From: JAHEEL01 sp964195545
GTDB lineage: Bacteria > Actinomycetota > Acidimicrobiia > Spongiisociales > UBA5794
NCBI GenBank assembly: GCA_964195545.1
Contig: CAXMQQ010000005.1
Location: 1 to 64,000, forward strand
Length of the DNA: 64,000 nt
Direction: 5' to 3'
The first letter of the stretch is position 1, and each line of letters starts with the position of its first letter. This document shows positions 8,710-17,315 of the stretch, piece by piece. The translations under genes were made by a program, and so were the position numbers. A model generated the notes under the pieces. The model searched no databases. It was not told the DNA's origin and was given only the letters and a program-made list of their open reading frames with translations.

Positions 8710-8815
8710 TCATTCCCAATGGGAGATCACATTCGCGTGACCAACGGCACACCCTCGATACTCGGTGTGCGGCGTTGCCCGAGTATTTCGGGCCCATCAG
8801 TAGGTTGCACTCGAC

Positions 8816-9655
8816 ATGGAACCCACCGAAACGACCGTGCCCGTCTGCTATCGCCACCCGGACCGCATCACCGGCCTGTCGTGCAGTCGCTGTGGGAAAC
8901 CGATCTGTGTCGAGTGCAGCCACGACAGCTCGGTGGGCCAACTCTGCCCGGAGTGTGCAGCCCCGACCGGGCGGCACCAGGTGATCCAGGGTCGGCAGAT
9001 CTACGGAAAGCCATCCTTCCAAACGGCGCCGGTCACGTTCTCGATCATGGCCGTCACGGTCGCTGTCTACGTCCTCGGGATGCTCTCGCCCGGCCTCGAC
9101 GAGCTCCTGTTCCAGAATCTCGCACAGGCGAACTGGCTCGTAGCCGCCGGTGATTGGTGGCGCATCTTCACCGCCGCCCTCCTCCACGGATCGCTGATGC
9201 ACATCGGATTCAACATGTATGCGCTGTATCTCTTCGGGCCGCGTATGGAGCAACAGGTCGGATCCCCATCGTTCGCTGCGCTATACGTCGCCGCTGCAGG
9301 TGCCGGCGGTCTGACCTCGTACATGCTCGGTTCGATCGAGCAGGTCAGCATTGGGGCATCCGGTGCGGTATTCGGCTTGTTCGGCGCTTGGATCTTCGTC
9401 GCATGGAAGATGCGCCACACTCCGGGCGGCCGATCGATGTTCACTCAGTTGTTCGTGTTGCTCGCGATCAACGTCGTCATCAGTTTCACTCCGGGGATCG
9501 ATGGTTTCGCCCATCTCGGAGGGTTCGTCGCCGGCATCGTCATCGCCGCCCTTTGGTCGGTCCTTGCCGTCGGCAAGCCGAACGCGGTAGGGATCAGAAC
9601 GTCAATAGCAATGGCCCTGATCGCCCTAGAACTGCTCACGGTCCTGCTGGTGTAG
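8816..9655 (+). CDS. Rhomboid-family intramembrane serine protease with N-terminal zinc finger
   Basis: The 279-residue protein begins with a Cys/His-rich module of about 45 residues (CYRHPDR, CSRCGKPICVECS, CPEC), a B-box-like zinc-binding fold often attached to actinobacterial rhomboids. It then has about six membrane segments. The rhomboid core is intact: HGSLMHIGFNMYALY on helix 2, the catalytic Ser in GASGAVFG and the catalytic His in DGFAHLGGF. It should cleave single-span membrane proteins within the bilayer; substrates are unknown. It is a single gene, with its 3' end facing the next gene across 31 bases. Confidence 0.9.
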   Translation: MEPTETTVPVCYRHPDRITGLSCSRCGKPICVECSHDSSVGQLCPECAAPTGRHQVIQGRQIYGKPSFQTAPVTFSIMAVTVAVYVLGMLSPGLDELLFQNLAQANWLVAAGDWWRIFTAALLHGSLMHIGFNMYALYLFGPRMEQQVGSPSFAALYVAAAGAGGLTSYMLGSIEQVSIGASGAVFGLFGAWIFVAWKMRHTPGGRSMFTQLFVLLAINVVISFTPGIDGFAHLGGFVAGIVIAALWSVLAVGKPNAVGIRTSIAMALIALELLTVLLV

Positions 9656-9690
9656 AGAGCCGATAGCTGACTGCTGTTCGCTGGGCTCAG
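9656..9690. repeat. Degenerate 7-bp-period array between convergent genes
   Basis: The spacer can be read as five heptamers (GAGAGCC, GATAGCT, GACTGCT, GTTCGCT, GGGCTCA). The period is clear but the units are diverged. It resembles the better-preserved heptamer arrays at 21.8, 23.3, 25.2, 30.0 and 33.7 kb. Confidence 0.35.
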
Positions 9691-11027
9691 CGGAGTCCCT
9701 GCTCAGCGATGAACTCGTCGAGAACGTCGTCGAGATCCGGCTTGCCGATCTCCTGGAGGTCGTAGAACACCCTCGTGCTGGGCTTCTCGATGTCCACGAT
9801 GCGCCGGAGGTCGATCGGCGTGCCGATGACGACCGCATCGCAGTCGGTGGCGTTGATCGTTGCCTCCAGATCCCGCAACTGCTCCTCGCCGTACCCCATG
9901 GCCGGCAGGATCGTTCCGATATTCGGATAGGTCTCGAAGGTCTCCTTCAGCTTGCCCACGAGGAACGGACGTGGATCGACGAACTCGGTGGCTCCGTACT
10001 TGGTAGCTGCCACAACGCCGGCACCGATCTTCATCCCTCCGTGCGTCAGCGTCGGACCATCTTCAACGGCCAGGACGCGGCTGCCCTTGACCACCGACGG
10101 ATCCTCGAGACGCAGCGTCGAGGCGGCGTCGATGACTGTGGCATCTGGATTCACCGCCGCGATGCTGCCACGAACGGTCTCGATGCCTGCCAGATCTGCA
10201 GAGTCCATCTTGTTGATGACGACGACGTCGGCCATGCGCAGGCTCACTTCACCGGGGTAGTAGTTCAGTTCGTGACCGGGTCGGTGCGGATCGACGACGG
10301 TGAAAGCGAGATCGGCTTCGTAGAACGAGAAGTCGTTGTTGCCTCCGTCCCAGACGATCACGTCGCAGCCGTCTGGATCGTTCTCTGCCGCCCGGACGAT
10401 CGCTTCGTAGTCCACGCCGGCGTAGATGACGTTCCCGCGCACGATGTGGGGCTCGTACTCCTCCATCTCCTCGATGGTGCAGTCGTGCTTCTCCAGATCG
10501 GCGATCTCGGCGAAGCGCTGGACCTTCTGCGCCACCAGGTCGCCGTACGGCATGGGGTGGCGGATGGCGACGACCTTGAGGCCCTTGGCCATCAAGGTCT
10601 CCACGATCTTGCGGGAGGTCTGCGACTTGCCCGACCCGGTTCGGACCGCACACACGGAGATCACCGGCTTGGTGCTCTTCACCTGGGTGTCATTGGGTCC
10701 GAGCAGATTGAAGGACGCTCCGGCGGATTGAACGATCGCTGCCACACCCATCACGTGCTTGTAGGGAATGTCGCTGTAGGCAAAGGCACACTCGTCAACA
10801 TCGAGTTCGTCGATGAGTCGAGGAAGCTCCTCCTCCGCGAAGACAGGGATTCCTTCCGGGTACAGGGGACCTGCCAGTTCGGCCGGGTAGGTACGGTCAT
10901 CGATGCCGGGAATCTGCTCGGCGGTGAACGCGACGACCTCTACTGATTCGTCGTTGCGATAGCGGGTGTTGAAGTTGTGAAAGTCACGGCCCGCAGCCCC
11001 CATGATGATCAAGCGTCGTTTGCTCAT
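9687..11027 (-). CDS. Cyclic 2,3-diphosphoglycerate synthetase-like P-loop protein
   Basis: The 446-residue protein starts MSKRRLIIMGAAGRDFHNFN, has an NTP-binding loop VRTGSGKSQTSRK in mid-protein and a GTPase-like VVINKMD motif, and resembles cyclic 2,3-diphosphoglycerate synthetase (CpgS). CpgS makes the thermoprotectant cDPG in hyperthermophilic methanogens; many bacteria carry homologues of unproven function. I place the start at 11027 because GGAGAG precedes that ATG; the longer open frame upstream is low-complexity and Arg/Pro-rich. It is divergent from the broken aminotransferase gene, and they share a promoter region containing the TetR-type operator. Confidence 0.75.
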   Translation of the reverse strand: MSKRRLIIMGAAGRDFHNFNTRYRNDESVEVVAFTAEQIPGIDDRTYPAELAGPLYPEGIPVFAEEELPRLIDELDVDECAFAYSDIPYKHVMGVAAIVQSAGASFNLLGPNDTQVKSTKPVISVCAVRTGSGKSQTSRKIVETLMAKGLKVVAIRHPMPYGDLVAQKVQRFAEIADLEKHDCTIEEMEEYEPHIVRGNVIYAGVDYEAIVRAAENDPDGCDVIVWDGGNNDFSFYEADLAFTVVDPHRPGHELNYYPGEVSLRMADVVVINKMDSADLAGIETVRGSIAAVNPDATVIDAASTLRLEDPSVVKGSRVLAVEDGPTLTHGGMKIGAGVVAATKYGATEFVDPRPFLVGKLKETFETYPNIGTILPAMGYGEEQLRDLEATINATDCDAVVIGTPIDLRRIVDIEKPSTRVFYDLQEIGKPDLDDVLDEFIAEQGLR

Positions 11028-11185
11028 CTGGCTCTCTCCAGTCGTTGGCTCGCTGCGCCCGAATGGGAAGGTCGAAGGCCGGGCGGTACCCTCTGCGCCA
11101 CTGGACGCTGGTCCCGATCGGGTTGGATTCCGAGGTCTCCGTTCCCGCGACGGCACCGCTCAGTTCAGTTGCAAAAGGTATGCTA

Positions 11186-11200
11186 CCTATCGGTTGATAG
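11186..11200. promoter_or_regulatory. TetR-type operator before the class III aminotransferase remnant
   Basis: CCTATCGGTTGATAG contains a perfect 5-bp inverted repeat, CTATC/GATAG, around a 4-base spacer. It matches 11 of 15 bases of the site just upstream of the TetR gene (13721-13735). It sits 17 bases before the GTG start at 11217 and about 160 bases before the divergent CpgS-like gene. Confidence 0.5.
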
Positions 11201-11216
11201 ACGGCGCCAATCAGGA

Positions 11217-11828
11217 GTGTCCCTCATACCCAGGGCGTTCCTCCACCCGTTCACCTCACCCCGCAAGGAAGAGTTCATCAAGATCGCGAGCGGTCGAGAT
11301 GCCGTCGTGCTCGACGACCAAGGCAATGAGTACATCGACGGCATGGCTTCGCTGTGGTACTGCAACGTGGGTCACGGGCGTGAAGACGTTGCGGAGGCGA
11401 TCGGCACGCAAGCCAGGACCCTCGCCGCATACAACACCGTCGATCCGTTCACGAACGAACCGACCGAAGCGGCGGCGGCCAAGATCGCGGATCTCTCTCC
11501 CTTCGACGACGCTCGTGTCTTCTTCGGTTCATCAGGGTCTGAGGGCGTGGATACAGCGATGAAGATCGCGCGGATCGCCCATCGCGAGGCGGGACATCCC
11601 GAGAAGCAGATCATCGTCAGCCGTGAGCGCGGCTATCACGGCGCGAACTACGGAGGCACGTCGATCCAGGGCATCGCCCCGATCCGCGAGGGCTTTGGAC
11701 AGTTGGTTCCCGGCATCATCATCCGCCCGATTCCGCCGAGCCGTCTCACCCTCTGTCCGCCACTCGTCATCACCGACGAGCAGATCGACCAGATCGTCGA
11801 AGCGATCGGATCCGTTTTGCGCTATTGA
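11217..11828 (+). pseudogene. Class III aminotransferase with a large in-frame internal deletion
   Basis: The frame encodes about 203 residues; the family is normally 430-460. Residues 1-165 are a normal N-terminal part (FTSPRKEEFIKIASG, YIDGMASLWYCNVGHG, VFFGSSGSEGVDTAMKIAR, SRERGYHGANYGG). The last 35 residues are a normal C-terminus (IRPIPPSRLTLCPPLVIT). About 240 residues between them, including the PLP-binding Lys, are gone. The join lies near 11712-11723, where GGCATCATC is a plausible microhomology. The product cannot be an active aminotransferase. The gene probably belonged with alanine dehydrogenase downstream (66 bases) in an omega-amino acid:pyruvate transamination unit. GTG 11217 is the best start. 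Confidence 0.75.
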
Positions 11829-11894
11829 GCGGCACCAACGAAACTCGGTGGGAGTCGATCCGACCGAGAAACGACCTCTTCCAGGAGGATGACG

Positions 11895-13013
11895 ATGATC
11901 ATCGGAGCACCCAAGGAGATCAAGAACGCTGAACGAAGGGTTGGGCTCACTCCATCGAGTGTGCGAGAACTCATCGCTCACGGCCACGAGGTCATCGTCG
12001 AGACATCTGCCGGCGCGGGGATCGGTGCGTCGACCGAAGACTACGTTGCCGTCGGGGCCCGGATCGGGACTGTCGACGACGTGTGGAACCAGAGCGAACT
12101 CGTCGTCAAGGTCAAAGAACCGCAGGCCGTTGAGCGTGCGCGTTTGCGACCCGATCAGACGCTGTTCACCTACTTGCATCTCGCACCCGATCCTGATCAA
12201 ACAAGCGAACTCGTCAAGAGCGGCGCCACGTGCATCGCGTACGAGACCGTTACGGACGACCAGGGTGGACTTCCGTTGCTGGCGCCCATGTCTCAGGTGG
12301 CCGGACGGATGTCTGTGCAAGCCGGCGCACATTGCCTGGAGGCCCCCAACGGCGGAGCGGGCCTGCTACTCGGCGGCGTCCCTGGAGTGCATTCGGCCAA
12401 GGTCGTCGTGATCGGTGGAGGCGTGGTCGGTGAACACGCCATCGAGATGGCCGTTGGCCTCGGTGCTTTCGTCACCGTGCTCGATCGGGACATCAACGCT
12501 CTCGAGCGTATCGCACGCCGGTTCGGCACGCTGGTAGAGACTGTCTACTCCACTACGGCGTCGCTCGAGGAATTGGTGCTCGACGCAGATCTCGTGATCG
12601 GCGCCGTACTCGTGAAGGGCGACAGGGCCCCCCGACTCGTCACCGCCGACATGGTGAAGCGGATGCGGCCGGGCTCGGTGCTTGTGGACGTAGCGATCGA
12701 TCAGGGCGGATGCTTCGAAACCTCGAGAGCCACCACACACGAGAACCCGACCTACGTGGTGGACGACGTCGTCCACTACTGCGTTGCCAACATGCCGGGC
12801 GCAGTCCCCAAGACATCGACGTACGCGCTCAACAATGCCACCCTTCCGTTCACACTCGCCCTTGCAGACAAGGGTGTGAAGCAGGCGTTGCTCGACAATC
12901 CTCACTTCCTCGGCGGCCTCAACGTGTGCTGCGGAGCGGTCACGGAAGAGCACGTCGCAACGGCGCTGGGTTACGACTACGTCGATCCGGCGGAAGCACT
13001 CGCGGCGAAGTAG
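11895..13013 (+). CDS. ald: Alanine dehydrogenase
   Basis: The 372-residue protein matches Ald over its whole length: MIIGAPKEIKNAERRVGLTP, the substrate Lys region VVKVKEPQ, the catalytic His in YLHLAPDP, the NAD fold VVVIGGGVVGEHA and the C-terminal PGAVPKTSTYALNNATLP. It interconverts L-alanine and pyruvate plus ammonia with NAD+. I chose the second ATG at 11895 because AGGAGG at 11883-11888 is correctly spaced for it but abuts the first ATG. Next to an (originally functional) pyruvate-dependent aminotransferase, it would recycle alanine to pyruvate. Confidence 0.95.
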   Translation: MIIGAPKEIKNAERRVGLTPSSVRELIAHGHEVIVETSAGAGIGASTEDYVAVGARIGTVDDVWNQSELVVKVKEPQAVERARLRPDQTLFTYLHLAPDPDQTSELVKSGATCIAYETVTDDQGGLPLLAPMSQVAGRMSVQAGAHCLEAPNGGAGLLLGGVPGVHSAKVVVIGGGVVGEHAIEMAVGLGAFVTVLDRDINALERIARRFGTLVETVYSTTASLEELVLDADLVIGAVLVKGDRAPRLVTADMVKRMRPGSVLVDVAIDQGGCFETSRATTHENPTYVVDDVVHYCVANMPGAVPKTSTYALNNATLPFTLALADKGVKQALLDNPHFLGGLNVCCGAVTEEHVATALGYDYVDPAEALAAK

Positions 13014-13043
13014 GTCGCCAGATCGCCGAGCCTGCGAGCGCGC

Positions 13044-13712
13044 CTACTCGGCGTCCCTGTAGGTCGGCAAGCCTTCGAGAGCGAATGCTTCCGCGGCGAT
13101 CCCCTCGATTCGACGTGGATCGACCAAGATTGCCCGGAGCATGAAGTCGGCAGTCCGAGTTGGCCGCTGTGCCGGCAGCTCCTCCCCGAGAGAGCGCTCC
13201 CGGATCGTCTCCAACATCAGACCGGAGATGACCTGGCGGGCGAATCCAACGTCGATCTCGATCAACTCGCCGACCTCGATGCCCTGCCGAACGATGGCTG
13301 CAACTGCGACGTACAGTCTCCCGGCAGTCCGCTCCCACGGTTCGAACTCCTCGTCCAGCAGCACGTCGCCGTTGAAGATGCTCCTCAGGTCGTATGGGGA
13401 GTCCATCAAGTAGCGGAAGTCCTCAACGAGGAACCGGTAGAGCCGCGCGGCGGGACTCCCCGCTTTGCGGGCCAAGAAGTCAGCTACTTCGGCCGAGTCA
13501 TCGAGGGAGTAACTGAGTAGTTCCTGGAAGATCGCCTGCTTGTTCGGAAAGTGATGGAACAACGAAGGCTGGCGGATACCAACGGCCGTTGCGATGTCAC
13601 GAGTAGAACTGCCGTAATAGCCACGAGCAGCAAACAGATGGGATGCCTCTCGCAAGATCCGCTCGCGCGTCGTGATCATCTCATCGCTCGCCGGAGTCCG
13701 GTTGCCAGCCAC
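13044..13712 (-). CDS. TetR/AcrR-family transcriptional regulator
   Basis: The 222-residue protein has the N-terminal TetR helix-turn-helix (residues about 15-60: ILREASHLFAARGYYGSSTRDIATAVGIRQPSLFHHFPNKQAIF) followed by an all-helical ligand domain. It converges with ald and lies divergent from the DDAH-like gene. A palindromic site begins 9 bases upstream of its start, and the same kind of site sits before the aminotransferase remnant at 11186. It is therefore likely autoregulated and likely controls the aminotransferase-ald unit. The inducer is unknown; amino acids or amines are plausible from context. Confidence 0.88.
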   Translation of the reverse strand: MAGNRTPASDEMITTRERILREASHLFAARGYYGSSTRDIATAVGIRQPSLFHHFPNKQAIFQELLSYSLDDSAEVADFLARKAGSPAARLYRFLVEDFRYLMDSPYDLRSIFNGDVLLDEEFEPWERTAGRLYVAVAAIVRQGIEVGELIEIDVGFARQVISGLMLETIRERSLGEELPAQRPTRTADFMLRAILVDPRRIEGIAAEAFALEGLPTYRDAE

Positions 13713-13720
13713 CGCGTCAG

Positions 13721-13736
13721 CCTACCGCCCGATAGG
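13721..13736. promoter_or_regulatory. TetR-type operator at the TetR promoter
   Basis: CCTACCGCCCGATAGG has outer arms CCTA/TAGG and aligns with the 11186-11200 site over 15 bases with 11 identities. It lies between the TetR gene and the divergent DDAH-like gene. Confidence 0.5.
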
Positions 13737-13824
13737 GTCGTGGTTCGAGGTGGATGAGTACGAGAGCCAGCGAGTGAGACAGGGTGAGCGCCTGCGAGCA
13801 CACGAGGGGTAGTAGCTTGGCCTC

Positions 13825-14586
13825 GTGATTGTGGCCATCACCCGTCCAACGGGCACCGAACTTTGTGACTGCGAGCTGACACACGTCGACCGGGTCCCGA
13901 TCGACGTAGATCGAGCCCGGGCACAGCACAGCGGCTACCTGGGTGTGTTGCGCTCGCTAGGGGTGAAGGTCGTTGAACTTCCCCGACTCCCGGGTCACCC
14001 GGATGCCGTCTTCGTGGAAGACACGGCGCTGGTCCTACCCGAGGCTGCCGTGTTGTTGCGGCCCGGTGTCGAGTCACGACGGGGTGAGGTGCCGTCCATG
14101 GCGACAGCACTCGCCGACTATCGAGAGCTTCGCGAGATGGAGGCACCGGCAACGCTTGACGGAGGTGACGTCATCGTCCTCGGAAAGCGCCTGCTCGTGG
14201 GACAGACGACCCGATCGAACCCTGCCGGGATAGCCGCACTGGCCGACCTGTTGTCACCGTTCGGCTACACGGTTGAGTCAGTCCCGGTCTACGGAGTGCT
14301 GCACCTGAAATCGGTTGCCACCGTCGTCGACGACGAGACGTTGATCGTCTTCTCGCCCTCCGTCGATCTGACCCCTCTCGGAGCCAGACTGCTCCAGGCT
14401 CATCCCGACGAACCGCAGGGAGCCAATGTCGTGCGCGTGGGGGGCACACTGTTGGTGGATGCCTCGGCGCCTCGGACCATGGCCATGCTGAGTGCCTTCG
14501 TCGACAACGTCGTGGAGGTACAGGTTGACGAGTTCGCCAAGGCCGAAGGCGCCATCAGCTGCAAAGGCGTCATATTCGAGGCGTGA
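13825..14586 (+). CDS. Dimethylarginine dimethylaminohydrolase/arginine deiminase-like protein
   Basis: The 253-residue protein is a guanidino-group-modifying enzyme of the DDAH type. Visible motifs are VFVEDTALV (substrate Glu/Asp), LDGGDVIVLGKRLLVGQT, the catalytic His in YGVLHLKSVAT and the C-terminal nucleophile Cys in EGAISCKGVIF. DDAH hydrolyses methylated arginines to citrulline and methylamines; related enzymes act on arginine or other guanidines. The start is the GTG at 13825 (or the GTG two codons later); the ribosome site is weak. It is transcribed divergently from the TetR gene and may share its operator. Confidence 0.85.
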   Translation: MIVAITRPTGTELCDCELTHVDRVPIDVDRARAQHSGYLGVLRSLGVKVVELPRLPGHPDAVFVEDTALVLPEAAVLLRPGVESRRGEVPSMATALADYRELREMEAPATLDGGDVIVLGKRLLVGQTTRSNPAGIAALADLLSPFGYTVESVPVYGVLHLKSVATVVDDETLIVFSPSVDLTPLGARLLQAHPDEPQGANVVRVGGTLLVDASAPRTMAMLSAFVDNVVEVQVDEFAKAEGAISCKGVIFEA

Positions 14587-14695
14587 GTTCTCGACCACCT
14601 GAGATGTCGGTCACCAGCATGGGGGTCGAATGGTGCCGGCAGCCGCCATCATCGTGACTCCCGCTCCCAGAACCCCTGCTGGCTACGGGAGCTCC

Positions 14696-14729
14696 CCGGG
14701 TCCCCCCGGCGACAAGGTCGGGGACCCGG
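14696..14729. terminator. Bidirectional hairpin terminator
   Basis: CCGGGTCCCC (14696-14705) pairs perfectly with GGGGACCCGG (14720-14729) around a 14-base loop. It lies between the convergent DDAH-like gene and the sigma-partner gene, with no T-run. Confidence 0.6.
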
Positions 14730-14772
14730 TTGTCAGTCGCGAAGCGTTCATTCCCACTCGTACTCCGGTAAC

Positions 14773-15729
14773 TCAGTTCTGGGGGGCGAACACGTGCTCC
14801 GCGATCTTCCACTCGTCTCCCACCTTCACGATCCGAAATACCGACACGACATCCGCGTCGCCATCCGGGTACGCGACAGCGACAGGAGATGTCATGAGAC
14901 CACCCTCCATGGTGACCAACATGCTGAAGTCACTTCCGACGGCGTAGTACGGCCCGTCGTAGTCGTTGTGCCATTCCCATCCCTCCAGAGTTGGGAGGAA
15001 GTTCGAGCGCAGATACTCCAGGTCGTAAACGACAGCATCGGCGCCGGTCACGATCTCGTGAAAGCGGTACGAGCCGGTCACCATTCCCTCTATCGCATCG
15101 GCGTCGTACTCGTTCCACGCCGTGTAGTAATCCTCCATGAGTTGCTGGACTTCCGGTGGCGCCGCGGTCGGGCTGTTGGGACGCGTCGCCAGAGTCATCC
15201 AGGCGATGAGTCCTACGAGTGCGATCGCCATGACGACGATTACGACGATCGGCCACCGGCTCCGCTGCCCCGTCTTCTCGGTCGTTTGGGTTTCGGTATC
15301 GGCTCTGTCGATCGTTTCCATGATCGTCACCTTCCCTTGATCGGAATCGATCTCCTGTTCGTTCTCTGCCCGCTTCGATGAGCGGTGGACCAGCCATACG
15401 GTCAGGCCGGCGGCGACGGCAGCCACGACCGCTGCGATGAGCCAGACAGCGATCGTGCTCCCACCGGCGTCAACGGCTTCCGCGGCCCCGGCGTCTGCCT
15501 CGCCCGCAAGGCGAGGGGCAAGCTTCAGAACGGATGCAAGGCCTCCGAGGCCGACGAGCGTCGCAGCAAAAGCCCCGGCCGCTGCCCATGCAGGCTTGAA
15601 GCTCCGCTTCGAGTGGAGCGGCTGAAGCCCTCCTTCGCCAACCCTGGTTCGGGCGAAGACATCTTCCGCGGAGATTCGCTCAACACCAGCATCGAAGTAC
15701 TCGCGCAGTTGTGTCTCAGGAAGTGACAT
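14773..15729 (-). CDS. Membrane partner of the ECF sigma factor with an exported SnoaL/NTF2-like domain
   Basis: The 318-residue protein begins with an acidic cytosolic stretch (MSLPETQLREYFDAGVERIS) of the kind found on proteins encoded directly after SigE-like sigma factors. Hydrophobic segments lie at about residues 45-70 and 92-112. A second, self-contained half starts at an internal Met (about residue 136) with its own membrane segment and an extracytoplasmic domain (VQQLMEDYYTAWNEYDADAIEGMV ... DEWKIAEHVF) typical of SnoaL/NTF2 folds. It overlaps the sigma gene by 14 bases. I infer an anti-sigma or sensor role for the first half; the second half looks like a neighbouring gene fused in frame. 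Confidence 0.65.
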   Translation of the reverse strand: MSLPETQLREYFDAGVERISAEDVFARTRVGEGGLQPLHSKRSFKPAWAAAGAFAATLVGLGGLASVLKLAPRLAGEADAGAAEAVDAGGSTIAVWLIAAVVAAVAAGLTVWLVHRSSKRAENEQEIDSDQGKVTIMETIDRADTETQTTEKTGQRSRWPIVVIVVMAIALVGLIAWMTLATRPNSPTAAPPEVQQLMEDYYTAWNEYDADAIEGMVTGSYRFHEIVTGADAVVYDLEYLRSNFLPTLEGWEWHNDYDGPYYAVGSDFSMLVTMEGGLMTSPVAVAYPDGDADVVSVFRIVKVGDEWKIAEHVFAPQN

Positions 15730-16210
15730 CTGCGCTCACCCCCAATGTGTGTCGTATACGGCGCATTCCCCGCTCGGCGTGAGTCCTCACCGACCAACGG
15801 GAGATGCCGAGCAGATCGGCCACCTCCCGTTCGCTGTGCTCCATCCCGTGAATCAACACGACCGCCACCCGCTGATTCTTCGACAGGCTGGCCAACGCAT
15901 TTGTGAGGCCCGGCTCCACCGACGGCGTCTCTGCTGCAGGGAGCGATGGGAATAACACGGTGGGACGCCAGTACCGGCGAGCCTTCGACTGGCCGACCCG
16001 GTACAGGTAGCCGGCGGGGTTGCGCTTGCCCTCGAGGGTCTCCCAGTGCTCCCAGGCCCATGCCAACGCATCCGCAGTTGCCTCCGCCCCGACTTCTAAC
16101 CCGTACGCTGCGGCGAGTGCGTACGAGAGTCGCGGCTCCGTCTCCTTGACGAATCGGGTAAACGCCTGTCGTTCATCGGGTTCCACGGTCCCTCCGTGAC
16201 TCTCACTCAA
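15716..16210 (-). CDS. ECF-type RNA polymerase sigma factor
   Basis: The 164-residue protein has a shortened sigma region 2 (residues about 18-75, ATADALAWAWEHWETL) and a clear region 4 helix-turn-helix at about 105-155 (LASLSKNQRVAVVLIHGMEHSEREVADLLGISRWSVRTHAERGMRRIR). This is the layout of SigE-like ECF sigma factors. It overlaps its downstream membrane partner by 14 bases, the usual sigma/anti-sigma arrangement. It is divergent from purM. The target promoters cannot be read from this window. Confidence 0.85.
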   Translation of the reverse strand: MSESHGGTVEPDERQAFTRFVKETEPRLSYALAAAYGLEVGAEATADALAWAWEHWETLEGKRNPAGYLYRVGQSKARRYWRPTVLFPSLPAAETPSVEPGLTNALASLSKNQRVAVVLIHGMEHSEREVADLLGISRWSVRTHAERGMRRIRHTLGVSADVTS

Positions 16211-16298
16211 TTAGACCACCCGATTCCCCCGGGTGGGCGACGAATTTCTTGGATTGACAGACGGATCACCGATGGCAAGTACGCTCTAGATCGAATCC

Positions 16299-17315
16299 AT
16301 GAGTACCCCACGCGATACCGGCGTCGAACTCGGCGCAGCTAACGAACTCGCCGACCGGATCGGTTGGAGGGTTACGTCGACGTGGACGGAAGACGTGATC
16401 GGCGGCTTCGGTGGTTTCGCAGCCGGGATCCGCGTCCCTCCCGGGTATCAGATGCCGGTGTTGATGATGTCAACGGACGGCGTCGGCACGAAAGCCGAGA
16501 TCGCACGGGTCACCGGCCTCATCGAAGGACTCGGCTACGACCTCCTGGCGATGGTGGGCGATGACCTCGCCGCCGCCGGGGCGATCCCCATCGCGATGCA
16601 GGACTACATCGCCGTTGAGTACCTGGACCTAGATCGCGTCGACCTCCTCGTTGAATCGATCGCAAACGCCTGCGCCGACAACGACGTGGCGCTGCTCGGC
16701 GGTGATACGGCCGAGCATCCAGGGACAATTGAACGGGATCACTTCGATCTCGCCGCAACAGCACTGGGAATCGTCGAACTCGGAGACGAGATCGACAACA
16801 GCCGGATCGAGGTTGGTGACGTGGTCATCGGTGTACACAGCCCCAATCTCCGATCGAGCGGCTTCTCTCTTGTACGAGCGCTGATCGTCGACCAACTCGA
16901 CCTCGACGCTCCATTCCCGGGCTCGGACCTCACTGTCGCTGAGACCCTGCTCCAACCGTCCATCGTCTACGCACCCGCTGTCATGAACGCCCTCGCGCGA
17001 TCCGAAGCCCACGGGTTGGCTCACATCACGGGAGGCGGTCTGCCCAACAACGTCGGCAGAGTCCTCCCGAAAGGAACAGCGGCCGACATCGAACGTTCCC
17101 GTTGGACAACTCCGGATGTCTTCGGTGTCATCCAGGATCTCGGATCGGTCGCCGATGAGGAGATGCTGTGGACCTTCAATATGGGTATCGGTTTCGTCGC
17201 TATCGCCCCCGAGGGCGATGCTGACCTGCTCATCAAAGGGTTTGATTCCTATACGCTCGAAGCCACCGTGATCGGCCGAATCGTAGAAGGTGACCAGACG
17301 GTCAAGATCAGCTGA
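16299..17315 (+). CDS. purM: Phosphoribosylformylglycinamidine cyclo-ligase
   Basis: The 338-residue protein matches PurM (AIR synthase): STDGVGTKAEIA, MVGDDLAAAGAIPIAMQDYIAVE, the ADP-binding ALLGGDTAEHPG and the C-terminal HITGGGLPNNVGRVLP. It closes the imidazole ring of AIR from FGAM with ATP in purine synthesis. Length is normal (about 340). It stands alone, not next to other pur genes. A TTGACA box at 16254-16259 could be its -35 element, but the -10 is weak. The upstream spacer also holds a CCACCCG/CGGGTGG hairpin (16215-16235). Confidence 0.93.
   Translation: MSTPRDTGVELGAANELADRIGWRVTSTWTEDVIGGFGGFAAGIRVPPGYQMPVLMMSTDGVGTKAEIARVTGLIEGLGYDLLAMVGDDLAAAGAIPIAMQDYIAVEYLDLDRVDLLVESIANACADNDVALLGGDTAEHPGTIERDHFDLAATALGIVELGDEIDNSRIEVGDVVIGVHSPNLRSSGFSLVRALIVDQLDLDAPFPGSDLTVAETLLQPSIVYAPAVMNALARSEAHGLAHITGGGLPNNVGRVLPKGTAADIERSRWTTPDVFGVIQDLGSVADEEMLWTFNMGIGFVAIAPEGDADLLIKGFDSYTLEATVIGRIVEGDQTVKIS

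Noticed and set aside
8710..8712. In-frame TGA just before the PIN-like remnant, considered as another selenocysteine codon
   Set aside because: The sequence upstream of the TGA does not resemble the N-terminal half of a PIN domain, and no Cys is conserved at that place.
16215..16235. Hairpin before purM considered as a riboswitch
   Set aside because: It is only a 7-bp stem with no conserved purine- or PRPP-riboswitch core, and lies upstream of the likely promoter.
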